From: Solea solea
Taxonomy: Eukaryota; Chordata; Actinopteri; Pleuronectiformes; Soleidae
Direction: 5' to 3'
Length of the DNA: 64,000 nt
Assembly: GCF_958295425.1 (NCBI RefSeq)
Contig: NC_081150.1
Location: forward strand, 3,492,001-3,556,000
Every line of letters begins with the position of its first letter. Positions within the stretch are counted from its first letter, which is position 1. Shown one piece after another: positions 53,069-62,954 of the stretch. A program made the position numbers and the translations under genes. Under the pieces are notes generated by a model. It worked only from the letters and a program-made list of their open reading frames with translations, ran no database searches and was not told the DNA's origin.

Positions 53069-53085
53069 AGTGCCCCCTGGTGGCC
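53069..53085 (-). promoter_or_regulatory. CTCF-like site
   Basis: AGTGCCCCCTGGTGGCC is, on the minus strand, GGCCACCAGGGGGCACT, a near-consensus CTCF core. It lies about 350 bp beyond the unidentified minus-strand exon. Confidence 0.55.
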
Positions 53086-53343
53086 TCAACTGAAAGAGAC
53101 ATACAACTTCAAGATGATTCAGAGAGAGTAGGAGGCAAAGCCCAGCAGCAGCTATACCAAACAAATACATGCAATGGTTTGTCGCTACTAATTTGTCATA
53201 ACCGCACATTCACATCTAACCCTGCAGCTTCCAGCACATGGCTAAAACTGGTTGTGTGTAATTTGTCCATGTGTGAGTTGCTCCAACACTTGTACACTGC
53301 TTTTAGAATCTGATGTGGGAAGCATCCTTTGTGGTCATGGGTG

Positions 53344-53368
53344 TGTGTTTCTGTGTGTGTGTGTGTAG
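53344..53368. repeat. (TG)n microsatellite
   Basis: Interrupted TG repeat directly downstream of the minus-strand exon. Confidence 0.85.
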
Positions 53369-53428
53369 CATATTCATTTGAGACGCGGGTGTATGCGAGT
53401 GTGGGAAATGTTTGTTCTGGATACTCAC

Positions 53429-53509
53429 TGTAAATTCTTCAGATGAGTTCCAGACGACGATGTGTTTCCAGACGTTGATGGTGTGACACCTGTCGGCCTT
53501 CAAGAAGCG
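53429..53509 (-). CDS. 81-bp exon of an unidentified minus-strand gene
   Basis: On the minus strand the block is flanked by a pyrimidine-rich acceptor (TTTCTCTCTTATTAG) and a consensus donor (GTGAGT). One frame (phase 0 at both ends) is open over all 27 codons, begins RFLKADRCHTINVWKHIVVW and continues NSSEEFT. Its codons strongly favour C or G in third position (ATC AAC GTC TGG), unlike the AT-rich surroundings. A second frame is also free of stops but lacks that bias. It lies 2 kb downstream, on the minus strand, of the promoter-like patch at 55.3-55.8 kb. I do not recognise the protein. The two candidate first-exon donors do not give a simple in-frame ATG join, so an intermediate exon or a UTR role is possible. 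Confidence 0.5.
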
Positions 53510-55261
53510 CTAATAAGAGAGAAACATTGAGAAATAATGTTAGACAAAGTTTCCAATAACAGGCTTTAATTCTCCCATGAAAGAGTGGATGAACAGAGAC
53601 TTGTTGACAAGTTATTTGTTTTATGCGAGGCCTACATTAAAAATAGAGCACAAGATTTGTGGACCCAGCTTTCAGAATAAAACAAACACAAAGAGATTTC
53701 CACTTGTCTTTAAATAAACAGATTCCTAAAACTGAAAATGTGGGTCAGCCTTTTCAACGGAAGGGATATTGTTGCACTGGCATCTTTATTAAGGAAGCTG
53801 TGGGAGACTTAAAAACTATCTTTAACATAAACTCCATGTATGAGAAAAATTGTGACCCACATATTTAAGCTGTGTTTCTATTTAATTTTTCCATGTATTT
53901 CTAAAGACCTTTTCACCTCGAGACCTTCTGGTCACGTTCATATGATGTTGAGAAGCTATAAGCAGAGGATTACGTTTGCTAATGCTCCTGAGAAAAACAT
54001 GTCAACAACAAAGTCCAAACACATGGCTGGGGAATCTAAGTGCTACTTCTTTCCATGAATACTTTATCGCTCCATTTATCTACTTTGACTTAGTACTATA
54101 TTTTAATAAGGCGTTTGCAGTGACAGAATGTGTAAACAATCAATCAATTCATATCACAGAACAGATTTCATTACTGGTAATCAAGTATATCTGGAAGCTA
54201 TGAACAAATATTAGGCACTACTTAATAATCTAATGATAATAAAAAGAACAAAATCTTTCATATGGATACTGGTTTAACTGATGTGATGGTAATAATTAAA
54301 CACTATGGGTTTGACTAGCTAATATCATTATTTTATTAGTTATCTAATACTTTTTATCACTATTCATTGTTGGCAATTTTAGGAAACGATGGTGCACTGT
54401 ATGAAAATCTGTGTCGCCAAATAACTTTTTCATGCCTTAAAATGTATTAAATAAATAATGTAATTTATCACATGTACATGTACATGTATATCTCACTTTA
54501 GTGAAAGTAGTCAAAAATGTTTGACTACAATTTGCTGTTGTTGTGATCGACATTGTGAATTAAGTCAAAAAGTATGGATAACACTGGTGTATGACGATGA
54601 GAAGCCTAAATAAATTGAACTGCAAACAGATATTTACAGTTATAAACACTGAAGTGAATTATTAGCCGGTAAGTGCTGGACACATAACTGCTTCAGTATT
54701 AGTGATTTATCGGAGACTCCCTGACAGACACAGCTCCCACTGCCACAGACAAGACCTTTTTTCCCCCATTTCTTTTGTAAATGCATCTAATTCTGGGTCT
54801 GGTATTTTGTTTTCACATAAAGTACATCGAGTTGCCCTTGTATGTGCTATACAAATAAATAAATAAATAAATAAATAAAGCTGCCTTTAAAACACAAAGC
54901 ATGAATATGTAAGAACACATCAGTCAGCTGACAGATTTGCAAATACATTATGCAACATTGCACAGTCAAATTAAACAAAATACAAATAAAAACAATGGGC
55001 CCAATTGTAGAAATATGAGAACAGTAATAAAAATACAGCTTACACTTTAATTAAACAATGGTAGCAACAAATTAAAGTCATATTAACAGGGATAAGTTTT
55101 AAAAACTCCCTGGATACAGGGTTTAAAATGTTTGCCTGACAATAGTTGTCACAACCAAACAACAAAAAACGGACCCACACATTAATTATACACATTTTAT
55201 TTACTCGCACGAAGCTAAATAACGGAGTTGAGTCAGTTTTGAAGGAAACAACCTGAAGCAC
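53510..55261. other. no exon seen; likely intron of the minus-strand gene
   Basis: AT-rich, with (AAAT)n at 54851-54879. It separates the 81-bp exon from the promoter-like patch. Confidence 0.4.
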
Positions 55262-55800
55262 TAACAGCGAAAGATGGCGTTATCATTCCAGCTTCGGCCT
55301 TATGTCACATCACAGCTGACTCTATCAATACACGAGCTCCCGGAGGATGTGTGAAGCCGCACAGCGTCTGCGAGACGACGCTGCTTGCTGGCCGCAGGCG
55401 CTAAAAAACAAACTGCGGAGGTTTTTACCTTCCATTTTCCGCTTTTTCACAAACCGACGCTGCTGTTTGCTCTCGCTCGGCTAGCTAAGTTCACGTTAGC
55501 TGCTGCCGCTGTTAGCCAGCAGCTAACCTCCATGACCAAAACAGCTGGCTAAACAACAGCACTCGCTCACTTTGTTTCTATGTTGTCCTTTGTTTGTTTG
55601 TTTGTTTGTTTTTACAAACAAGCTGCCGCACACACACACACATGAGCGACACACTATACCGGCGTGAAGGCAACAGCACACAGTGAACACTTACTGGGTT
55701 AAAGAGAAGTCTCCCTGCTCTTCTACTATAGTTTCTGCTGCTGGTACATCCACCATACAAGCATCAAACCATGTTGAGTGGGCAGCTGCGCACTGACGAC
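55262..55800 (-). promoter_or_regulatory. CpG-rich promoter-like patch of minus-strand gene
   Basis: CpGs cluster at 55310-55500 and thin out on both sides. On the minus strand there are two good splice donors: GTAAGT after 55695 (exon ending TTTAACCCA) and GTAAAA after 55429 (exon ending AAAATGGAAG). They could be alternative first exons. On the plus strand 55271-55280 (AAGATGGCGT) matches the YY1 core. The upstream exon would contain an ATG frame starting MVDVPAAETIVEEQGDFSL, and the inner one an ATG only seven bases before its donor; neither joins in frame to the 81-bp exon. Direction is inferred from the donors and that exon. Confidence 0.45.
55589..55612. repeat. (TTTG)n microsatellite
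   Basis: Six tandem TTTG/GTTT units lie inside the promoter-like patch. Confidence 0.9.
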
Positions 55801-56176
55801 GTGTTTGCGCTCCACAGTCCACACACACACACACACCAGCAGGTTTCAGGAAAAATGTAGGGAACTTCGAAGGACTCTAGGTGAAGGTGACACTAGTGCT
55901 TCCTTGCCACTAGTCTCCTTGTTGTGGAAAAGTGTGTTCTTCATGATTTCATGTTGATTTTGCTTCGATAAGAAAATACAGTGCAAATGCAGTTAACAAA
56001 ATAAAATTGCACACACAGTTTTGGAGTGTGTTTTAAATCCTCTCCCATTTAATTTGACACAGCAGCACAAATGACAACTGTAAAATGTAATAAAAAGGAA
56101 TCAAGAATGGAAACAAAAATAGGCAAAATATAATATAAATAAGACATATAGATATATAATAGTACACAATTTATAT

Positions 56177-56512
56177 CAGGGGTCTCAAACTCAAAAGACC
56201 TCGAGGCCACTGAGCCAATAAAGGTCAAGGTCTGGTCAATAAAGTCCCAATTTTTACAAATAAAAAGCAACAGTTCAGTAGAGGTGGACATGCTCTTAAA
56301 ATTATATTGATAATTTTCCATCATGATATCACAACAATAATATTTTGCCTCTATATTTTCTCAGATTTTCAAAATAAAAGAGATACATAGTACACAATAA
56401 ATCTAATAATTAAGAAACAAAAACACGTAAAGAAATAAGTCATTATATCTTGATATTAAGTGGCTGGCTGCAAGAAATTGGGGGGGGGGGGGCACATGTT
56501 TGAGATCTCTGA
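56177..56512 (+). mobile_element. GGGGTCTCAAAC element
   Basis: It begins CAGGGGTCTCAAACTCAAAA, then GACCTCGAGGCCACTGAG, and ends CACATGTTTGAGATCTCTGA, with inverted ends. Just before the right end is a 13-G run (56480-56492). A common teleost element. Confidence 0.7.
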
Positions 56513-56663
56513 TTTAGGATATACAATATTATAAAGGTGAGAGTATTTTTTTTTATGCAATAACAGATAACAACAAATAATACTGCACACACAATGACGT
56601 GAGTTTATAACAACAGTAGAATAGCAAACCAAAGGCAGTAATATAATCTATGTCTACATTGTT

Positions 56664-56830
56664 GAGCTGCAACTAACAATTATTTTTTTCGATTTATTTT
56701 TCCATTATTACTATTTTGGTTATTAGATTAGTTGTTTGAGTCATACAAGGGTGGAGAAATATGGATTAGTGTTTCCCAAATGGAAAGGGAACAAAGAAAG
56801 CAGCACATATTTTATATTAATAGGTTGAAA
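56664..56830 (+). repeat. AGGGCTGCAA element, truncated copy
   Basis: GAGCTGCAACTAACAATTATT, then GATTAGTGTTTCCCAAATGG. The right half is missing. Confidence 0.55.
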
Positions 56831-58521
56831 AACAAAAAAAACAAAACACTCAAACTCATTACTTTATTAAAATACTGTAGTTGGAGTTTAGTAATTGATT
56901 AGCAATCACTTCATACTTTGCTGCACTAATGTTCTGTTCTTAAATTAGTTAAATGCAAGTTAATGTATGTTACAATTCAATACTGACAAATGCTGACACA
57001 CAAACCCTCATGTACCGTGGGCTGCAGTGAAGACATTGTTTTCAGGATCAATTTTTATCAATTATTCCTTGAAAACTATTAGATTTGTGTTGGAATTAAC
57101 CCCCCCATTGTGAAAATGTGTGACATGAACTAGGGTGTAGGCATGAATTCCATTGTTAATATTATGGGGTTTTTTCTTTGTTCTGTCTGTCTTATCTGTA
57201 TAGAGTTACTGTGTTCTCCATGAAACAATAAAACAATGTACTCCAAACTCACATTCTGTGACCTATATCTGTTTTGTATCAGCCTGTGAACGCGTGTAAC
57301 TCAAATATCGGTCCACTATAAAATGTATTCACACTCCACAGAGACAGCACTCTATAATACTCTGTGTGTGTATGTGTGTGTATCCAGTCCCCAGAGTTTA
57401 CTGGTGTAACACTCTGTATTCCTGTGAGAATTCACAGCATCGAGGCCCAAAGAAGAAAATAAAGACATAATATATCACACTGCAGCAACAATGTTTGCAT
57501 TGATGAAGCCATATAAAAGCTTTGTGTGCAGCTCAAGTTCAATGAATAGACAATGGCATTCATTCTAAATGTATCATCTCCCTGTAGGCCAACAAGACAA
57601 AGAAATTACAGAAACTCCTTTATTTGCAGTATTCCTGAAAATGACTTATTTTTTCTCCATGCTTCTTAATAAATTATTAGTGACACACATGTTTTACTCT
57701 TGCAAACCGATACCCACAACCAGGAGGAGAAATATAAACCACCAACTTTAATGCAATTTAAGCATCCAGTGCCAATCTAGATGTTTATAACTATGCAATC
57801 ATTTCTTCACGATAATTGTTTTGGAATTGAAGGCACAGCCCTAACAAATGGTTTTTCATCTAAACTTCAATAATCTATCATGTTCATGGACAAAAATATG
57901 TTTGTTTACTGTGTTTAATGTGTGTGATTACGGTGACTAAAGGTCTTTAAATATAAATATATAACTGTGTTGCTGTCCCACACGATCATTACACTGATGT
58001 ATGCGGATTTAACTGTCAAAATCCATATTATGTACAGTATGTCGTGAATCAGTCCAGACAGGACAGACAAACATAAGATCACACACAGTCCAAACCCATT
58101 CATTCTCTCCGGATGAATTGTCAGGGATGAAAGTCGTCACATGGGGGCAGTGTGACTGCTACTGCTGTACAGTAAATTGCACAGATTCTGCATAGCAGCA
58201 TTCACACGTCATTTACAGAAGTGTGTGGTGCTCCATTCTAAGTGGATGCTATAGTGTATCTCGCGTGGCAGACTGTAAATATGGCATCATTAGCACCTTA
58301 TATGAGCACTGTGCGTCCACAATGCATTATGCATGACTGTGAGGTGGCAGACGCCGGCTTTAACAGCATTAATATTAATCAGATTCTGCTGTGCAGTACC
58401 AATGTTTTTTTGAATATGTCTGACCACTGACAGTGTGTTGTTCAAAAGCTCTTTGTCTGTAGTTATAGGAGAGCAGAGCATTTGTCCCTCACTTTTGTCC
58501 TGCTTTGATTTTCCCAGCATC

Positions 58522-58693
58522 GGGGCCGGCCCAAGCATTTATGGGGCCCTAAGCTGAATCTGATTCGGGGCTCCCCTCTCACCACCCAGCAGTCGCCTGT
58601 GCTTGACTATTATTGATAGAAATGTACTTCTATAAATTAATTATATTATAGCTGTGATGTTAACTTCAAACCAGTGTCACTCATGTTTTTTTT

Positions 58694-58725
<32 letters not shown>

Positions 58726-58898
58726 GCATTAGAGGGAAGTAAGATCACATGACCTAGTTTTAATTTGCACTTTCATATTCAAAGTAAAAACTAAGTGTGG
58801 TGATACTGGACTTGAATTAAAAAAAAAACACTACTCAGAAATATATATGCACCTAATGATATTATACCTCGCTTATACCTCGGACCAGCTCTGCCCTG
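58522..58898. repeat. repeat with GGGGCCGGCCC ... GCCCTG ends
   Basis: CGGGGCCGGCCCAAGCATTT, then ATGGGGCCCTAAGCTGAATC, is a familiar fish repeat start. GGACCAGCTCTGCCCTG near 58898 could be its inverted end. It contains T18G20 (58686-58723). Confidence 0.4.
58686..58723. repeat. T18 followed by G20
   Basis: Two adjoining homopolymers of 18 T and 20 G. Confidence 0.95.
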
Positions 58899-59698
58899 TA
58901 TCACCTTTGACATCTCTCTGAAAAGGTTTTTTTATTCAGTTTTACCTGCCCCCCAAAAAAGCCTTTTAACTCCATTAGAATAAATATTGAGTTTAAAAAT
59001 AACATACAATTTAGAGACAAAATGGGCAACAGCAAGTCTCTGGTGTAATAATATTTACAGCAACTTTGCAAAGGCAAAGCAGGTGTGCGCTGAAATGAAG
59101 CAGAAACAGCACAGCATAACAAGTATTAATGGTGAACTTACATGGTTTTCAGTTGTTGTGCCTGCTAAACAAGACACATGCATCAATTTATACTCCAGAA
59201 TAAAGCCTTCTCTAAACTCCCCTTATAACTGTGCTTCCTCTTTTACACAGCAAATCTGAAACTGTTAGAACTGAGAAGAAAAACATGTGAACAGCATTCA
59301 TTTCGTGTCAAGTAATTTTTTGTTTATGATAATAAGGCTCTTTATTAAGAATATACACATCTTGTTCTTGGAAACCTTAGCAAATTTGACCTATATTATA
59401 ACTTTAAATGAAGCTACATATTCATTATTCATCTCCATAAAAGAGCTGAGAATGATGGATGTAGGTCTGTGAAACTGTGTTTTCACTCTTTCTTACAACA
59501 ACAAGCAAAACAAACAGAATTTGGATTGTGCAGTTAATAATACCGTAGTTACTGAGGTATGTGTCTTACATTGTAGACAGTCTTGTTCCTTATCATATCT
59601 GAATTACTTATGCATTGTTTGCCCGTATGAATGTATTTATGTAGGTACATTCACTACTAGTTTTGTTAGGTAGAAAACGTGCAGTGATGAAAACGCAA

Positions 59699-59757
59699 GC
59701 GCGGCAGCGGCAGGAGCGGCGGCAGGAGCGGCGGCAGCAGCGGCGGCAGCAGCGGTA
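59699..59757. repeat. GCN (CGG/CAG) triplet repeat in promoter
   Basis: About 19 triplets alternate mainly between CGG and CAG (GCGGCAGCGGCAGGAGCGGC and so on). On the minus strand they would read as a poly-alanine run in a 71-codon open frame, but nothing else supports that frame as a gene. It lies just upstream of the likely hmbox1 transcription start. Confidence 0.85.
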
Positions 59758-59899
59758 TCATTGAGAGGAGCAGTCAGCCCACGCCGCTGTGGCCACATTA
59801 AAAACTGCATCGCCTTTTGAGACAACTGTAGCTCTAAGAGCCGTCGGCTCATCCTCGCACTGCTCTGTGGGACTTGTAGTTGTCGCCGTGTAGAGCGCC

Positions 59900-60158
59900 G
59901 CCGCGTGGAGGACGCCGTTGTGGGAGTGAAACTACAGTTCCCTCAGAGCTACTCGGAGGTGTTAGTTGTCAATATGGCTGTTGTCAGACAGACAAAGCGG
60001 AGAGGCAAATAATTCGCCTCTGATTAGAAAACCTTGGTAAAGGGTCGGACAGGACAGTGTTCGTCTAATTGCCCTCGCTGTTCGGCTGCAGCAGAAGACA
60101 CAGCGACTCTTTGCCCGAGTTGCAAAGTTAAATGGTTGAGCGGACGATTTGAAGCGAG
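59900..60158 (+). other. hmbox1: probable hmbox1 non-coding first exon (5' UTR)
   Basis: The GC-rich stretch ends in GAAGCGAG|GTAAGT, a near-ideal splice donor, on the same strand as the hmbox1 coding exon 2.8 kb downstream. No long reading frame runs into the donor, which fits a 5' UTR exon, as vertebrate HMBOX1 genes have. The left edge is a guess based on the promoter motifs at 59869-59978; the transcription start cannot be fixed from sequence. Confidence 0.65.
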
Positions 60159-60589
60159 GTAAGTTCTGTACTTAGCACTCTCCCGCGCCGAAAGTGATGT
60201 TATTAATATCAAACGCTCGCTAGCCAGCGACGGCGGCTAACGACAGCTACTATCAAGCGTCGGCACGGCTAGCATGTTATGCTAATCACGCAACGCTAAC
60301 CAAAATAGCCCCGTTTGAAGTTGATAGCCGTCCTGTCTGTGACACCCAACGCATTGTTGTCAGTATAAAGTCAGCAGCAGCGGTGCTGAGGCAGGATAGG
60401 GACACTATTCCGTGTGCGAGGAGGGATGTTAAGTGGCTGCTGTGACGATACACTGGGCATTGTCCGCCTGCCACAGGAACGCTAACATTAGCTTCGCGGG
60501 CAAAGGGCGTGATAGGCTGGCATCACCAGCAGCGCTTCGCCCGCAGCGCCGACGCGAGTGACGGTTAGTGGCGCTCTCTCTGTCCGCAG

Positions 60590-60668
60590 GCCCTGCAGTC
60601 AGCAGTACAACACAGACACATGGAAAACATTTACCAAGGACTATGAGAATATAGTTAAATGTGGTGTA
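60590..60668 (+). other. possible alternative 5' UTR exon of hmbox1
   Basis: CTCTCTCTGTCCGCAG ending at 60589 is a good acceptor, followed by sequence that could end at GTGTAAG|GTGATA (about 60670) or at GCAAG|GTATAC (about 60706). No long frame is present, so any role would be non-coding. Confidence 0.2.
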
Positions 60669-62481
60669 AGGTGATAGCCCACAGTTGGAAGATGAAGAAT
60701 GCAAGGTATACTTTATCACGCAGTACTTATTTACACATAAAACTTGTAACAGCAGTTTCACTCATGACATCAGCAGTGACTGCAACTATCAACACTTCTT
60801 TCAGCAGTGAAGCTAAGCACTGTTACGTTGTTGTCATGTGTCAAATGACATATAATTGACAAAGGCAAAAAATTAAGTACAGCATTATCCAGAGCATGCT
60901 GGGAAACTCCGCCCACATTCTCCCCGAACGCGCTACATTAGGATGTGTGCGTGCATGCTGTATTTCATCTTTATTTGCCTGCATGGAGAACAATCCAACT
61001 CTGCAGGTGAATTTATTCCTCTGAGGTATTTGAACTCGGTTGGACTATTTGGAATTCCCAATCAAACCTGCTCAGGATGTGCTTCCTTTGCTGTTGTTTT
61101 ATTTATAGAGAAAACGAAGGATTTAAACTACTCTTCATCAGTGTCCAGCCTGTGTTATTATCAGTCTATAACATGTCTTTATGTTAGAGGTTAACCCCCC
61201 AACTCCCACTTCGTGTTTCAACCAGTTAAACAACCCCAAGTGAATAGTTAACTTGGTAAATAGTTAAACGGGATGGGTAATGATTTCTTTGCAGCACACA
61301 ATGAGGCTGCATAGTTTAGCAGGTAACACATAATCACACTGCTTAAGTTGGTTATGTTAAATGCCCATTATCGGGATGATCGTGCTCGGAAAAAGTAATT
61401 TACATTTTGCGTTAGTGACTAGGAACGTTGAGTCTGCATTTCTGCAGTTATTCCAGGATTTAATAATTTAAGATGATTCCTATCTAGAAATTGTTGTTCA
61501 CATTTAAATGTTAATTAAGAATATGTGTCCTTTGTGGCACGTGTTTGAAGTATTATAACTATTTTTTGGTAACATCAGTACTGTGTTTGATAACATTAGT
61601 AACACTAGTTCATCAGTAAATAACTGAAAGCAAGGTAGATTAAAGACAATGCCCCGCCCTTTTACTTTAAGAATATTCTAAAAACAATACTAATACCTTT
61701 TCTTTTTACAATATTGCAGTAATAGCACACAATTGGCAATAAATGAATGTACAAAGCAATACAATTGACATACTTGGTGCATTTGCAGTGTGTTCAAGTC
61801 AGTAATGTGAACTAGGAGATGCAGTGTTGTGCAGCTGATCTCTATCTCTGGCATGCGACACAAGGCTTTGTGGTCTTAACTGGGCTTGATAATCATTAAC
61901 AGCTTCCGTAAGGATTTCTAATGACAACTTAAGAAACAAGTTAATGTTCACCTTTGTTTAAAAGCAAACTTGTGGTATGAAAGTGATGTATTGACCTAAA
62001 GTGACTTTTATCTGTAACTGTCTGAAATGTGGGTAATTGTCCATCTTTTGAAGCCAGGCGATACAGATCTATAAAGGCTGATGCACCACATACATATTAC
62101 TTTCCTTTATAATAACCTTAAAACATTGTATACACTCAACTCTGTTTTTGTTTCCACCTGTCCTTCGCACAGTTTTGACTAACACAAATGTATAAGGAAT
62201 GCGGATGACCCTTTCAAGCCATTTATCATATCAGCATAGGTCGGGCAGGCACAGGCACAGGCACAGACGATGGAAAATCTGCCGCAGTCTGATTCCAGTT
62301 GCATTGATTTTGAGCACAGCAAATTGCTTATGAAAAACATACAGCGTGGGTGGTGTGCTGAGCCGGGGATGTATTGTAGCTCTTAAAGAACAGCAGTCAG
62401 AATGTTAAGATAGCATCAGCTGTCAAGGTGACTCTGGCACTCTGCGTGTGTTGCCTGCTGGTTCCCAAAAATAGCAGATTT

Positions 62482-62944
62482 TTATATCCTGCCCCTCCCT
62501 CCCCTTTTCTTTCACACTTCTATCTCTTGCTCTTGTCTTCCTTTTCTTATCTGCTGCCTCTTTATTTTCCTTCTTGCAGTTTTTCCTCCTTTCCCGCCCG
62601 TCTCCTTCGACTTCACCCCTCAAACTCTCCTCCACTGCTTCTCTCTGCCTCACTCTTCCTCTCCCATCATTCTCATTTTCTCCCCCTCTGCAACTGTTCC
62701 TTCTCTCTCTTTCCCACTTAATCCCCTCATTTCCTCTTTGACTCCACCATCCCTTCATCTGTCTCATTTCTGCCTGACTTTCCTCTTTGCTCCTCCTTTT
62801 CTCCATCCCTCTTTCTTCTCCTGTTTTCCTCTCCCGATCTTGAACACCAACTTCCTTTCCACAACTTCTCCTTGCATTTCCTGTTTCCTTTATCCTCCTC
62901 TTATTCCTCCTCTGTCTCACAACCTGTCTGTCTTGTCTCTCATC
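62482..62944 (+). repeat. 460-base pyrimidine-rich tract before hmbox1 coding exon
   Basis: Almost uninterrupted C/T sequence (TTTTCTTTCACACTTC, CTCTTGTCTTCCTTTTC and similar) runs directly into the triple CAG acceptor. It serves as an over-long polypyrimidine tract. Because purines are nearly absent, it is open in several frames on both strands; the 284-codon minus-strand frame across it is Arg/Glu-rich simple sequence and not a gene. Confidence 0.85.
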
Positions 62945-62954
62945 CAGCAGCAGG

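Larger units (their letters stand above)
56831..59689. other. no gene seen; interval between the two promoters
   Basis: AT-rich sequence with repeats. I searched it for the other half of a head-to-head gene pair with hmbox1 and saw no supported exon. Confidence 0.45.
59690..60580. promoter_or_regulatory. hmbox1: CpG-rich hmbox1 promoter region
   Basis: CpG dinucleotides are frequent here and scarce in the flanks. Within it are a GCN triplet repeat (59699-59757), two ZNF143-type motifs (GGGACTTGTAGT at 59869-59880, which is the motif on the minus strand, and ACTACAGTTCCC at 59931-59942 on the plus strand) and a YY1-type CAATATGGC (about 59970-59978). No TATA box is obvious. This is the usual look of a broad housekeeping promoter. 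In human the equivalent promoter is shared head-to-head with INTS9. Confidence 0.7.
60159..62953 (+). other. hmbox1: hmbox1 5' UTR intron
   Basis: The intron runs from the GTAAGT donor at 60159 to one of three overlapping CAG acceptors ending at 62947, 62950 and 62953, just before the ATG at 62955. Its first 400 bases are still CpG-rich and contain a further acceptor-like site (CTCTGTCCGCAG ending 60589). The middle (60.6-62.4 kb) is AT-rich with no gene I can support. Its last 460 bases are a pyrimidine tract. Confidence 0.65.

Noticed and set aside
53029..53313. 94-codon plus-strand frame
   Set aside because: Overlaps the CTCF-like site, no domain, no splice sites.
55273..55350. AAGATGGCG start with a 26-codon frame on the plus strand
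   Set aside because: Stops without a donor; better explained as a YY1-type motif in a promoter.
59637..59852. 71-codon minus-strand frame with poly-alanine upstream of hmbox1
   Set aside because: Created by the GCN triplet repeat; no splice sites or similarity to INTS9, the expected divergent neighbour.
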